Source of the DNA: Engelhardtia mirabilis
GTDB taxonomy: Bacteria > Planctomycetota > UBA1135 > GCA-002686595
Assembly (NCBI RefSeq): GCF_007748095.1
Contig: NZ_CP036287.1
Span: 744,001-808,000, forward strand
Length of the DNA: 64,000 nucleotides
Direction: 5' to 3'
Below, one piece after another: positions 46,499-55,279 of the stretch. How positions within the stretch are numbered: position 1 is the first letter of the stretch; each line of letters opens with the position of its first letter. A program made the translations under genes and the position numbers. The notes under the pieces were generated by a model that worked only from the letters and a program-made list of their open reading frames with translations, did no database searches and was not told the DNA's origin.

Positions 46499-47665
46499 TC
46501 AGGTGCGCGCGGCCGCCGCGATGGTGTCGTGGGGACTCTCGAACCAAAGGTCCACGTCGCGGGCCTCGGCATCCAGCACCGCGTCGAACTCGCCGTCGGG
46601 CCGATCGCCTGAACAGATCAGCACCCGCCGCTCCCGTCGGCGCGGATCGCTCGCCAGGTGCCGGACCTGACCCAGCTCTCGTTCCTGTCGCGGTTGCACC
46701 CGTGCCAGGGCGTCGAGCATGCTTTCGAATGCCATGGGGCCGCGCCGGCCGTCGATCGACAGGTCCCCGTCGACGTCGACGTCGAGCACCGTCAAGCGCA
46801 CGCGCAGGCCCCCGCGCAGGAGGGAACGGGCGAGGGTCGCAGTCAGCGACACGGCCTCTTCGAAGGTGCGATGCAAGCGCACCGTGCGCCGACTGCGCAC
46901 GCCGGGCCAAAGGTAGAGGTGTACGGGTGGGAGCGCGTCGCCCACCAACTCGCGCACCACCCGCCGCCCGGTGCGCGCCGACAGGCGCCAGTGCACCAGT
47001 CGCGTGCCCTCGCCCTCGCGCCAGGGTCGTAGACCGTGGAACTCGTCCCAACCGCGCCGGGCGCCGCCGGCTTCCGCCCCCGGTGCCAGGGCGGCGAGCA
47101 ACTGGGCGGCGCCGGGCCCGAGCCGCCCCAGCCGCGGTCGGCTGAGGTGATCCACGACTTGGCGATAGTGTTGGCGTCGCTCGATCAACCCGAAGGGATA
47201 GGTCGAGCGCAGCGTCGCGCGATGGACCCGAATGTGCCCACGCGGTTGCATGCGGTGGGGGCAGGCCAGCACGCAGATCCCGCCCGCCGGGAGCTGGGCG
47301 ACGAGGCCGCGGGGCGAGGCGTGGTCGATGCGTTCGTGCAGCACGATCACGTCGCGCAGGGTCGCGCCCCCGGCGCAAACAGCCGTCTCGAGCACCACGC
47401 GCGCCGTGGCCGTCTCGCGCAGGAAGCCGCGCACCGCGACGCTGGCGCCGCGCAGGTTGCGCCAACTCGCGGCGGCCGCCACGAGCAGGAGCGCCCCTGC
47501 GGCGGCGGGCACCGTGGCCACGGCTCCGCCGATGACGAGGCTCGGCAGGAACCCCGCGATCGCCACGATTGCGAGGGCGCGACCGGCCGTGGTCAAGCGC
47601 GCTTGGGTCGATTCGAGCTCGACGTTCGCGAGGGCGTCGACGGCCTGGGTTGCGAGCGTGCCCAT
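46499..47665 (-). CDS. DUF58-domain protein (388 aa)
   Basis: Two N-terminal transmembrane helices (about 28-68), then a beta-rich segment, then the DUF58 signature EFHGLRPWREGEGTRLVHWR and ARTGRRVVRELVG; the C-terminal half is von Willebrand-like (PVHLYLWPG, RVLICSGDRP). Always paired with MoxR ATPases, as here: it starts 17 nt after the MoxR stop. Probably acts with MoxR in assembly or activation of an envelope complex, and with the transglutaminase encoded immediately downstream. Confidence 0.92.
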   Translation of the reverse strand: MGTLATQAVDALANVELESTQARLTTAGRALAIVAIAGFLPSLVIGGAVATVPAAAGALLLVAAAASWRNLRGASVAVRGFLRETATARVVLETAVCAGGATLRDVIVLHERIDHASPRGLVAQLPAGGICVLACPHRMQPRGHIRVHRATLRSTYPFGLIERRQHYRQVVDHLSRPRLGRLGPGAAQLLAALAPGAEAGGARRGWDEFHGLRPWREGEGTRLVHWRLSARTGRRVVRELVGDALPPVHLYLWPGVRSRRTVRLHRTFEEAVSLTATLARSLLRGGLRVRLTVLDVDVDGDLSIDGRRGPMAFESMLDALARVQPRQERELGQVRHLASDPRRRERRVLICSGDRPDGEFDAVLDAEARDVDLWFESPHDTIAAAART

Positions 47666-47682
47666 GGTCTCGGCGGGGCGGA

Positions 47683-48672
47683 TCAGCGCGGCGGCGCCGG
47701 GATCTCTTCCAGGAGTTCCGCGACCAAGCGCGCCCCGTCGGCGTGGTCCCCGGCGATCGGAGAGGGCACCACGCGGTGACCCAGCACCGCCGGTGCGAGG
47801 CGCTTGATGTCGTCGGGCACGACGAAGTCACGCCCCGCCACCAGGGCCGCGGCGCGGCTGGCGCGGGCCAGGCCGATCGACGAGCGCGGGCTGGCACCCA
47901 AGAGGAAGCGCGAGTCCTCGCGCGAGCGCGTGACCAGGTCGAGCACGTAGTCGATCAGAGCGTCGTCGAGCCGCACGCGGTCGACCGACGCGCGCAGGGC
48001 GTTCAGTGCGTCCAGATCGAGCACGGCGCCCAGGTCCTCGACGGCGTCGCAGGCGCGAGGGTCGGAGAGCAGGATGCGCTCCGCCTCGCGGCCCGGATAG
48101 CCCAGGCGCAAGCGGATCAGGAAGCGATCGAGTTGCGATTCGGGCAGGGGGTACGTGCCCTCGAACTCGAGCGGGTTCTGGGTCGCGACCACGAAGAAGG
48201 GCGAGGGCAGCGGGCGCGTTTCGCCGTCGATCGAGACGGCGCCCGTGTTCATGCACTCGAGCAGGCCCGACTGGGTTCGCGGTGTCGCGCGGTTGAGCTC
48301 GTCGGCCAGCACCACGTGGGCGAAGATCGGCCCTCGCTGGAACTGGAAGGCGCCGGCGCGCTCGGACCAGACCGAGCAGCCGAGCACGTCCGCCGGCAGG
48401 AGGTCGGCGGTGAACTGCACGCGCCGGAAGCTGGCGTCGACGGACTTGGCCAGGGCCCGGGCGAGGGTGCTCTTGGCGGTGCCGGGCACGTCCTCGATCA
48501 AGAGGTGCCCGCCGGCGACCAGGGCGGTGACGGCCAGCTCCACGGCCTCGCGCTTGCCGCGCACCGCACGCTCGACGTTGGCCACGACGCGCGCGATCGA
48601 ATCGCGGTCGGCCGTCGAACTCGTCCCCGACGCGGCGCGCGCCGTCCCCCGCTCGTCCGCCTCTTGGACCAT
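47683..48672 (-). CDS. MoxR-family AAA ATPase (329 aa)
   Basis: Walker A is the variant EDVPGTAKST, Walker B is VVLADELNRA, and sensor 1 is VVATQNPLEFEGTYPLPESQ; the arginine-finger and lid regions follow (GASPRSSIGLARASRAAAL). MoxR ATPases act as chaperones for metal-enzyme or envelope complexes and are typically encoded with DUF58 and transglutaminase proteins, exactly the arrangement here. It is the first gene of that operon, 113 nt after the GT41-like gene and separated from it by a strong hairpin. Confidence 0.93.
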   Translation of the reverse strand: MVQEADERGTARAASGTSSTADRDSIARVVANVERAVRGKREAVELAVTALVAGGHLLIEDVPGTAKSTLARALAKSVDASFRRVQFTADLLPADVLGCSVWSERAGAFQFQRGPIFAHVVLADELNRATPRTQSGLLECMNTGAVSIDGETRPLPSPFFVVATQNPLEFEGTYPLPESQLDRFLIRLRLGYPGREAERILLSDPRACDAVEDLGAVLDLDALNALRASVDRVRLDDALIDYVLDLVTRSREDSRFLLGASPRSSIGLARASRAAALVAGRDFVVPDDIKRLAPAVLGHRVVPSPIAGDHADGARLVAELLEEIPAPPR

Positions 48673-48725
48673 CGGCCGAGGGTAACCCGGATCGGCGGTG
48701 CGGTAACGCCCCCGCCCGAACGAGA

Positions 48726-48759
48726 GCGCGCCGCCCGAGGTCTGTCTCGGACGGCGCGC
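48726..48759 (-). terminator. Strong hairpin between the GT41-like gene and the MoxR operon
   Basis: A 14-bp stem (48726-48739 with 48746-48759) with one G-U pair and a 6-nt loop, just 26 nt past the stop at 48786 on the minus strand. It lacks a clear T-run, but its strength makes it the likely end of the upstream transcript. Confidence 0.65.
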
Positions 48760-48785
48760 ATCAGCTTCTCAGGGGGAATGTTCGG

Positions 48786-50735
48786 TCAGCTCGCGAGGCG
48801 TGGGGCCTGCGCCGCGGCGGCCGCGTCGGCGCAGCGCAGCGGAGCACCGGGGGCGGACTGGCGCGGGCCGAGCTGGCGCGCGAGGGCGATGGCGTCGCCC
48901 ACGTTTCGGGGCAGCTCGGGATCGATCAGGGCCGCGAGCACCCGCTCGCGCGTCAGGTTCGCCCGCAGTTGGATCCGCAGGGACGCGTCGGCGACGAGCG
49001 CGCTGGCCACCTCGACGTACTCGGCCAGGCTCTTCGCGATCAGGCCCTCGGGCAGGCCCAGGCGACGCAGGATCGCCGCGCCGACTCGGTTGCGAGCGCA
49101 GTCGCCCTCGATCGTGACCACCGGCATGCCGGCGCAGAGGGCTTCAACCAGCGCGCCCAACCCGCCGTAGGGGTAGGTGTCGAGGTAGAGGTCGCCTTCG
49201 ACCAACAGGTCGGTGAGCTCCTGGCGATCGATGAACGGCACCAGCAGCGCGTCGCTGCCCTCCTCGAAGTGCGCGGCCAGGTGCGGCTCGATGCGGTGGG
49301 CACTGGAGTCGTCCACGCTGGGGAAGAAGTGCAGGATGGCGCGGCCGCCGGAGCGCTTCAGGATCTCGTTCCAGGCGTCGAGCACCGGACCGCAGAGCTT
49401 GTCGTGGGTCGCGGTCGACATGAGCAGCACCTGCTCGGCGTCGAGCGCCCTCTCGCGCGGCTCGCGCGGGGTGGGCGGGGCGGTGATGTCGAGCCCGAGG
49501 CCGGGCACCGTGATCACCTGCTCGCTGAATTCCGAGCCGTCACCGACGAGGTCCTCGCCGACGACGATGTAGTCCATCTGACTCGAGCCGCTGGTCATGC
49601 CGTCGGCGCCGAGGCTGATCTGCACCCGCGCCAGGCGTTGGCCGGCGAGCCAGCGGTTGGCGATGCCGAGGGAGACGTGGGGGTAGACCAGGGCGTCGAG
49701 GTTCTCGGCGCGGATCGCGGCGGCGCTGGCCGCCAGCCCCTGGAAGCTGCTCGCAGCGGGCAGCCCGAGCACGTCGGTCGACTCCGAGCGCCAACCGTCG
49801 GGGAGGTTCTTGTACGAGCGCTCCACGTCCTCCGAGGCGATCACGCCGCGCGCGCCGGCGCCACGCAGGCTCTCGGTGACGCGGCCGGTGCGGCGATCGA
49901 TCTTGCCACCGGCACCGGCGGCTTCGAGCATCACGGCGACGTCCGCGCCGTGGCTCGACGATCCATTCGGCGCGAAGCCGGCGGCGGCGAGGGCCGGACC
50001 GATCACGCTGCGATCGAGCGCCTCTACGAAGGCCCGCGGCGAGGACTCGTCGAGGGCCGCGCGGTAGGCCAGGGAGGTGAAGCCGATCTGGGCGCCGATC
50101 GGGGGCGCGTCGCAGCCGTGGACGCGAGCGAAGGCGTCGCGGGCGATGCGTTGGTTCTCGAGCGCGGACGCGTCGAGTTGGTGTTCGGGGCTCGCGAGGT
50201 ACGAGGCCAAGAGCCAACTGGCCAGGAAGCCGCGCAGCTCCGGCGCGCAGGCCTGGTGCAGCCCCGCGTAGTCGATGGGGGAGTTGGCGTCGGTCAACAG
50301 GCACACGTGCGCCAAGCTGCGGGCCTGGCGATCGAGGGGTGCCTGGGCGAACAGGGCCGGATCGAGGGCGCTGCCCGGGGTGTCGACCACGGCCGAGCCC
50401 GCCAGTCGCAAGAGCGCGGCGTTGCCGGCCAGGCCGGGGACGGCCAGGCCATTCGGGCCCTCGAGCAGCAGCTCGCGCCAGGCGCCCGCGGCACTCTCGC
50501 CGAACCAGAACTGGAGCACCGCGCTGGTGGCGACCTCGAGGGTCGTGCGCAGCGCGCGCCGTGCCGACTCGTCGCCGAGGTTCAGCACTGCCCGCAGTCC
50601 GGGTGCATAGAGTTCGCGCAGGGCATCGAGCCCGCTGGCGCGGTCACCGGCGATCCAAGCCTTCTGAAGTCGGCTGGCCGCCAGGGCCCGGTCCATCGCG
50701 TCGCGCTTGGGGTCCATCGTCATCGAAGAGTCCAT
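48786..50735 (-). CDS. GT41/SPINDLY-like glycosyltransferase (649 aa)
   Basis: Start ATG 50735 (MDSSMTMDPKRDAMDR), with a GGAG about 12 nt upstream; further ATGs follow closely. The C-terminal half matches the O-linked GlcNAc transferase/SPINDLY or HMW1C-like catalytic fold: MDYIVVGEDLV, SEQVITVPGLG, LLMSTATHDKL, LHFFPSVD and DLYLDTYPYGGLGALVEAL followed by AGMPVVTIEG. The N-terminal 230 residues are helical without clear TPR repeats. Expected role: transfer of a sugar to protein Ser/Thr or Asn residues in the cytoplasm. Donor and acceptor are unknown. Confidence 0.82.
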   Translation of the reverse strand: MDSSMTMDPKRDAMDRALAASRLQKAWIAGDRASGLDALRELYAPGLRAVLNLGDESARRALRTTLEVATSAVLQFWFGESAAGAWRELLLEGPNGLAVPGLAGNAALLRLAGSAVVDTPGSALDPALFAQAPLDRQARSLAHVCLLTDANSPIDYAGLHQACAPELRGFLASWLLASYLASPEHQLDASALENQRIARDAFARVHGCDAPPIGAQIGFTSLAYRAALDESSPRAFVEALDRSVIGPALAAAGFAPNGSSSHGADVAVMLEAAGAGGKIDRRTGRVTESLRGAGARGVIASEDVERSYKNLPDGWRSESTDVLGLPAASSFQGLAASAAAIRAENLDALVYPHVSLGIANRWLAGQRLARVQISLGADGMTSGSSQMDYIVVGEDLVGDGSEFSEQVITVPGLGLDITAPPTPREPRERALDAEQVLLMSTATHDKLCGPVLDAWNEILKRSGGRAILHFFPSVDDSSAHRIEPHLAAHFEEGSDALLVPFIDRQELTDLLVEGDLYLDTYPYGGLGALVEALCAGMPVVTIEGDCARNRVGAAILRRLGLPEGLIAKSLAEYVEVASALVADASLRIQLRANLTRERVLAALIDPELPRNVGDAIALARQLGPRQSAPGAPLRCADAAAAAQAPRLAS

Positions 50736-50824
50736 CGGGGGGTGTTGCTCCGGTTTGGAGCGCTCCGACGGTCCCTTCGACGAGCACCCGGGGATCCTTG
50801 AGGGGGCGGGAAACGCTTTCCCGC

Positions 50825-50888
50825 GCCTGGGTAGACGTGCGTCAGGTGCCGGGCACAAAACCGCCGCCTGACGAACGCCTACCCAGGC
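50825..50888. repeat. REP-like stem-loop repeat, copy A
   Basis: Arms 50825-50846 and 50867-50888 form a 22-nt stem with two mismatches around a 20-nt loop. It lies between the oxidoreductase stop (50903) and the GT41-like start. The loop and flanking sequence resemble the copy at 54218-54282 read in the opposite direction. Confidence 0.75.
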
Positions 50889-50902
50889 AAGAGCCCGTTC
50901 CC

Positions 50903-52147
50903 TCAGGAGAACTGGGTCAGCCCGGGCATCGGCACCGGAGCCACCGCCAGGTCGCCGAACTCGTAGGCCGGCGGCGAGAGGTCCTCGGTCGAGTTCAGGG
51001 CCTGCTCGAAGGTGATCTTCTTGCCGGTGTAGGTCGACATGCGGCCCATGATCGCGGACAGGGTCGACTCGGCCACGCGCTTGGCCTCGTTCAGCGGCTC
51101 GCCCGCGCGGATGCTCGCGATCAGGTCGGCGTGCTCCTGCTGGTAGGGGCTGATGCCGTCGCCGTCATAGCGCCAGTTGGTCGCGCCGCGGATCGTCCCA
51201 CCCGGATCGGCGACGCCCTTGGTGCCCACGACGCGCTCGCCGACGCGACTGGCCGTGTTGTCGATCTGCCGGCAGGAGCTCTGGATCAGCACGCCGCCGG
51301 GGTACTCGAACTCGATGCTGAAGTGATCGAAGATCTGGCCGTAGGCCGGGTCGGTGCGCACCTGACGACCGCCCAAGCCGACGCAACTCACCGGCGTCGA
51401 GCCCAGGGCCCAGTTCATCACGTCGATGTTGTGGATGTGCTGCTCGCAGATGTGGTCGCCCGAGAGCCAGGTGAAGTACAGCCAGTTGCGCAGCTGCCAC
51501 TCCATGTCGCTCCACTCCGCCTGGCGCGGGTGCATCCACAGGGAGCCCTGGTTCCACCAGCACTGGCCGCCGACGATGTCGCCGATCTCGCCGTCGTGGA
51601 TGCGCTGCATCGTCGCCAGGTAGCTGGCCTGGTGGCGGCGTTGTGTGCCGGAGACGATCGCCAGGCCCTTGAGCTTGGCCATCTCGCCCGACTCGATCAC
51701 CGAGCGCACGCCGGGACCGTCCACGGCCACGGGCTTCTCCATGAAGACGTGCAGCCCGCGCTCGACCGCTGCGCGCAGCATCCGTGGGCGGAAGTGGGGC
51801 GGCGTGGCCAGGATGACCACGTCCACGCCGGCGTCCATGACCCGCTCGAAGGCGTCCCAACCCGTGAAGCAGCGCTCGTCCGCGATCGCGTTGCCGTGCT
51901 CGGCCAGACGAGCCTTGGCGTCGTTCACGCGCTGCTCGAACAGGTCACCGAGGGCGTAGACCTCGACGCCCTCGGACGAGTTGATGCAGTCGAAGGCGGC
52001 GCCCGTGCCGCGCCCGCCGCAGCCGACCACGCCCACCCGCAGGGTCTCGCGCGGCGCGGCAAAGGCGAAGTGCGACAGGGGCAGGGTCGCCGCGCCTGCG
52101 GCGGTGGACTTGAGGAGCGTGCGACGGTGGATCGGGGAGCGCGTCAT
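50903..52147 (-). CDS. Tat-exported Gfo/Idh/MocA-family oxidoreductase (414 aa)
   Basis: Start ATG 52147 (MTRSPIHRRTLLKST) within the stop of the FGE gene (ATGA overlap). A Tat signal RRTLLKSTAAGAATLPL is followed by the NAD(P)-binding Rossmann motif VGVVGCGGRGTG, the EKPVA segment and the substrate domain (CWWNQGSLW, HIHNIDVMNWALG). Exported members of this family are common in planctomycetes and may act on sugars in the periplasm; the substrate is unknown. The next gene upstream encodes an FGE-type lipoprotein. Confidence 0.92.
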   Translation of the reverse strand: MTRSPIHRRTLLKSTAAGAATLPLSHFAFAAPRETLRVGVVGCGGRGTGAAFDCINSSEGVEVYALGDLFEQRVNDAKARLAEHGNAIADERCFTGWDAFERVMDAGVDVVILATPPHFRPRMLRAAVERGLHVFMEKPVAVDGPGVRSVIESGEMAKLKGLAIVSGTQRRHQASYLATMQRIHDGEIGDIVGGQCWWNQGSLWMHPRQAEWSDMEWQLRNWLYFTWLSGDHICEQHIHNIDVMNWALGSTPVSCVGLGGRQVRTDPAYGQIFDHFSIEFEYPGGVLIQSSCRQIDNTASRVGERVVGTKGVADPGGTIRGATNWRYDGDGISPYQQEHADLIASIRAGEPLNEAKRVAESTLSAIMGRMSTYTGKKITFEQALNSTEDLSPPAYEFGDLAVAPVPMPGLTQFS

Positions 52148-53040
52148 GGGGTCTGCTCGTCGGTTCGGGGGGAAGGTGCGGTGTCGTCGGCCGGGGCCGG
52201 CGGCGGGGGCTTCACGCACACCAGGCGCATGCCGACGAACGGTCCGTCGGACAGCCACCAGGTGCTCTTGGGCTGTTGAGGGTCGGTGCGGTTCCAGGCC
52301 GGGGTCTGGAACTGGCGCAGACCGGGCGCGACCTCGCTGGCGAAGTCGTTGAACGAGCCGCCGCGCAGGACGAAGCCACCCTCGGCGGTCGTGCACCACT
52401 CCCCGACGTTGCCGAGCATGTCGTAGAAGCCCCAGGCGTTGGGCGCCTTGGAGGCCACCGGGTGGGTGCGATCGAGGGCGTCGTCGAAGGTCCAGGCCAC
52501 CGACTGCAAGCCCGCGGCCAGGGGGTCGCCGCCGGCCAGGCAGGCGCGCTCCCACTCGGCCTCGGTCGGCAGCCGGTACTCGCCCCCGGCGACCTCGGCC
52601 AGCCAGACGGGGTACTTGGTCGCCGCCGGCGCGGTCATGCCGATCACCGGATGCCCCTCGTAGCCGAAGCCACGGTCGACGGCGCCGTAGGGCTTGGTCG
52701 GGCGCGAGGCCACGTCGACCTGGGGGCGGCGCTCCTCGGGCACGTCGAAGCGGAACAGCCACGGCCCGTAGCAGTCCCAGGTGAGCTCGGTGCGAGCGAG
52801 CCAGACCGTGGCGTCACCCGGCTTGGCCGGCGGCAGGGGCAGGAACTCGATGCTGGCGCCGTTGCTGCCGGGAACGACCACCGTGAAGGGTTCCGGCTCC
52901 TCGTCGAGGGCCACGGGGACGGGCCGGGCGGTGGTCGCCTGGGGACCGGCACTGGCGTCGATGGTCGGACTCGCGCAGCCGGCGACGGACATCAGGCCGG
53001 CGACGAACAGGGCGGGGAGCGAGGGGCGGTTGCGGATCAC
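52144..53040 (-). CDS. Lipoprotein with formylglycine-generating-enzyme (SUMF1) domain
   Basis: The start is taken as GTG 53040 (VIRNRPSLPALFVAGLM), which gives a lipobox ending at Cys22 (VAGC). The FGE/SUMF1 fold appears as KYPVWLAEVAGGEYRLPTEAEWERAC and AWGFYDMLGNVGEWC, then GFVLRGGSF and FVGMRLV. Genuine FGE needs a cysteine pair that I could not place with confidence, so it may be a non-enzymatic relative (many planctomycetes have several). No sulfatase gene lies in this window. 4-nt overlap with the downstream oxidoreductase. Confidence 0.85.
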   Translation of the reverse strand: MIRNRPSLPALFVAGLMSVAGCASPTIDASAGPQATTARPVPVALDEEPEPFTVVVPGSNGASIEFLPLPPAKPGDATVWLARTELTWDCYGPWLFRFDVPEERRPQVDVASRPTKPYGAVDRGFGYEGHPVIGMTAPAATKYPVWLAEVAGGEYRLPTEAEWERACLAGGDPLAAGLQSVAWTFDDALDRTHPVASKAPNAWGFYDMLGNVGEWCTTAEGGFVLRGGSFNDFASEVAPGLRQFQTPAWNRTDPQQPKSTWWLSDGPFVGMRLVCVKPPPPAPADDTAPSPRTDEQTP

Positions 53041-53175
53041 GTGCGGCGATGGGATGACGGCGTTGGGGCGCGTGGGGGGGCCGAATCTAACGACCCTGGG
53101 GCCGGCGTGGGTCCGCAAGCTCGGCCCGACAGCAGTGTTGTTCGGGCCGGGCCCCCGTGGGAGGCTCTTCGGTCC

Positions 53176-54195
53176 ATGTCCGGGAAGCGGATCTACATCG
53201 CCTACACCGGCGGCACCATCGGAATGCGCGAGGGCCCCCAGGGCTTCGCGCCCGCCGCGGGTTTCTTCGAGGCGCAGATGCGGCAGATGCCCGAGCTGCT
53301 CGCGCCGCAGATGCCAGCCTTCGACGTGGTCGAGTACTCGCCGCTGCTCGATTCGGCGGACATGTCGCCGGACGACTGGCTGCGGATCGCGCGGGACGTC
53401 CAGGCTCACTACGACGACTACGACGGCTTCGTGGTGGTGCACGGCACGGACACGATGGCGTACACCGCCTCGGCCCTGTCTTTCATGCTCGAGGGCCTGG
53501 CCAAACCGGTGGTGTTGACCGGCTCGCAGATCCCCCTGTGCGAGACCCGCAACGACGCGCGCAACAACCTGATCACGGCGCTCGAGGTCGCGGCCAACCA
53601 CGCGGTGCCGGAGGTGACCCTGTGCTTCGGCGATGCGTTGATGCGCGGCTGCCGCGCGCGCAAGGTCGACGCCAGCGGCCTGGCGGCGTTCGCCTCGCCC
53701 AACTTCCCGCCCCTCGGGCACATCGGCAGCCGAATCGAGATCGATCAGTCGCGCGTGCGGCGGCCGGAGTCAGGGGCGACGTTGCGGGTGCAGGCCATCG
53801 GCGGCCCTCACGTGGGCGCCCTGCGCTTGTTCCCGGGCCTGCGGGCCAGCGTGCTGGAGAACATGCTCTCGGCGCCGCTCGAGGGACTGGTGCTCGAGGC
53901 GTTCGGCGTCGGCAACGGACCCAAGCACGACCAGCAGTTCCTCGACGTGCTGCGGGCCGGTTGCGAGCGCGGGATCGTGGTCGTCGTCGTGACCCAATGC
54001 CTGCGCGGGAGGGTCGACCTATCGGGTTACGCGACCGGGGAGGCCCTGGCCTCGGCGGGCGTCGTCAGCGGCGTGGACATGACGCCCGAAGCCGCCCTCG
54101 CGAAGCTGCACTACCTGCTCAACCGCGGCCTGGAGCTGGACGAGGTGCGCCGGCTGATCGGCGTCGACCTGCGCGGTGAGTTGAGCGCAGGCTGA
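53176..54195 (+). CDS. ansA: Type I L-asparaginase (339 aa)
   Basis: Hydrolyses L-asparagine to aspartate and ammonia. The first active-site threonine is in AYTGGTIGM (residues 9-17), and the second in VVHGTDTMAYTASAL; LTGSQIPL and GCRARKVDA follow. The C-terminal domain ends with a helical segment (YLLNRGLELDEVRRLIGVD). No signal peptide, so cytosolic, which fits the AnsA type. The gene faces the sugar isomerase gene, with a hairpin repeat between. Confidence 0.93.
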   Translation: MSGKRIYIAYTGGTIGMREGPQGFAPAAGFFEAQMRQMPELLAPQMPAFDVVEYSPLLDSADMSPDDWLRIARDVQAHYDDYDGFVVVHGTDTMAYTASALSFMLEGLAKPVVLTGSQIPLCETRNDARNNLITALEVAANHAVPEVTLCFGDALMRGCRARKVDASGLAAFASPNFPPLGHIGSRIEIDQSRVRRPESGATLRVQAIGGPHVGALRLFPGLRASVLENMLSAPLEGLVLEAFGVGNGPKHDQQFLDVLRAGCERGIVVVVVTQCLRGRVDLSGYATGEALASAGVVSGVDMTPEAALAKLHYLLNRGLELDEVRRLIGVDLRGELSAG

Positions 54196-54217
54196 GCGCG
54201 GGCTCGCGAGGGTAGCG

Positions 54218-54282
54218 TTGGGTAGGCGGCGGTCTTGTGCCTGGCACCGTACGAACGTGGCACCGTACGAACGCCTACCCAA
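54218..54282. repeat. REP-like stem-loop repeat, copy B
   Basis: Stem TTGGGTAGGCG (54218-54228) pairs with CGCCTACCCAA (54272-54282). It contains two copies of a 16-bp unit TGGCACCGTACGAACG (54242-54257 and 54258-54273). Sits between the convergent asparaginase and isomerase genes, where it may also act as a bidirectional terminator. Confidence 0.75.
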
Positions 54283-54294
54283 CCGCACCGCGAA

Positions 54295-55227
54295 TCAGAA
54301 GTCGTCCGCGTGCCGGTAGGCCTGGATCAAGGCCTGCTCACCCTCCGCGCCGCCGCGGCTGATGCCGTGCTCCATTCCCAACACGCCCGTGTACCCGCGC
54401 GCGTGGATCTCCTTGAAGACGATGCGGTAGTTGATCTCGCCCGTGCCCGGCTCGTTGCGGCCGGGGTTGTCGCCGATCTGGAAGTAGGCGATCTCGTCCC
54501 AGGCCTTCCTGATGTTCGGGATCAGGTTCCCCTCGGTGATCTGCTGGTGGTAGATGTCGAACAGCGTCTTCACCGCCGGCGAGCCCACTGCCTTGCAGAG
54601 CATGTAGGCCTGGGAGATCTTCGAGAGCAGCATCCCCGGGTGGTCGGACCAGGGGTTGAGGGGCTCCATCACCATTACCAGACCGTGGGGCTCGAAGATC
54701 TCGGCGCCGCGCTTGAGCATCTCGATCGCGTTGGCGTGCTGGAAGTCGCGCTCGAGCCGCGGCTCCAGGTCGCCGAGCACGATCGTCATCCACGTGGCGT
54801 TGACCCTGGCTGCGCACTCCACGGACACCTGCAGGTCGGCCAGGAAGCTCTCCACGTGTTCCGGCGAGGCGGTCGAGAAGCTGCGCTTGCCGAAGGCGGT
54901 GCCGAAGTTGGCGACGAACACGCCCATCTGCATGCCGCGGTCGGCCAGGGCGCGGGCGATGCGCTCCTGCTCGGCCACGTCGCGACCGGCCATGCCGTTG
55001 TCCTCCCAGGCGCGGAAGCCCTGGTCGTGGGCGAAGGCGATCTGATCGACCACGTCGCCGCCGGCGAGGTTCTGGAACATCCCCCCGTGGGGGGCATAGG
55101 CCAGCTTGAAGGGCGCGTCGGCCGAGGTCAGGCGCGGGCCCGCGTGGATCGCGGGCGCGGCAGCGAGGGAGGCACCGGCGAGGGGCGCTGCGGCGGCGGC
55201 GGCGGCGAGGAAGTCGCGACGCTTCAT
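54295..55227 (-). CDS. Tat-exported TIM-barrel isomerase (hydroxypyruvate isomerase/sugar phosphate isomerase family)
   Basis: Start ATG 55227 (MKRRDFLAAAAAAAPLAG); a TTG further up is unlikely. The KRRDFL sequence is a Tat signal and the mature part is an AP-endonuclease-2-like TIM barrel, with metal ligands suggested in VMVMEPLNPW, TLFDIYHQQITEGN and GVLGMEHG. The family isomerises sugars or hydroxypyruvate; the exact substrate is unknown. Length 310 aa, typical. Confidence 0.9.
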   Translation of the reverse strand: MKRRDFLAAAAAAAPLAGASLAAAPAIHAGPRLTSADAPFKLAYAPHGGMFQNLAGGDVVDQIAFAHDQGFRAWEDNGMAGRDVAEQERIARALADRGMQMGVFVANFGTAFGKRSFSTASPEHVESFLADLQVSVECAARVNATWMTIVLGDLEPRLERDFQHANAIEMLKRGAEIFEPHGLVMVMEPLNPWSDHPGMLLSKISQAYMLCKAVGSPAVKTLFDIYHQQITEGNLIPNIRKAWDEIAYFQIGDNPGRNEPGTGEINYRIVFKEIHARGYTGVLGMEHGISRGGAEGEQALIQAYRHADDF

Positions 55228-55279
55228 GGGGAGTGGGGTCAAGGCGTGGCGGCGAGTGCGCGGGGACGCGCGGGGTGGG

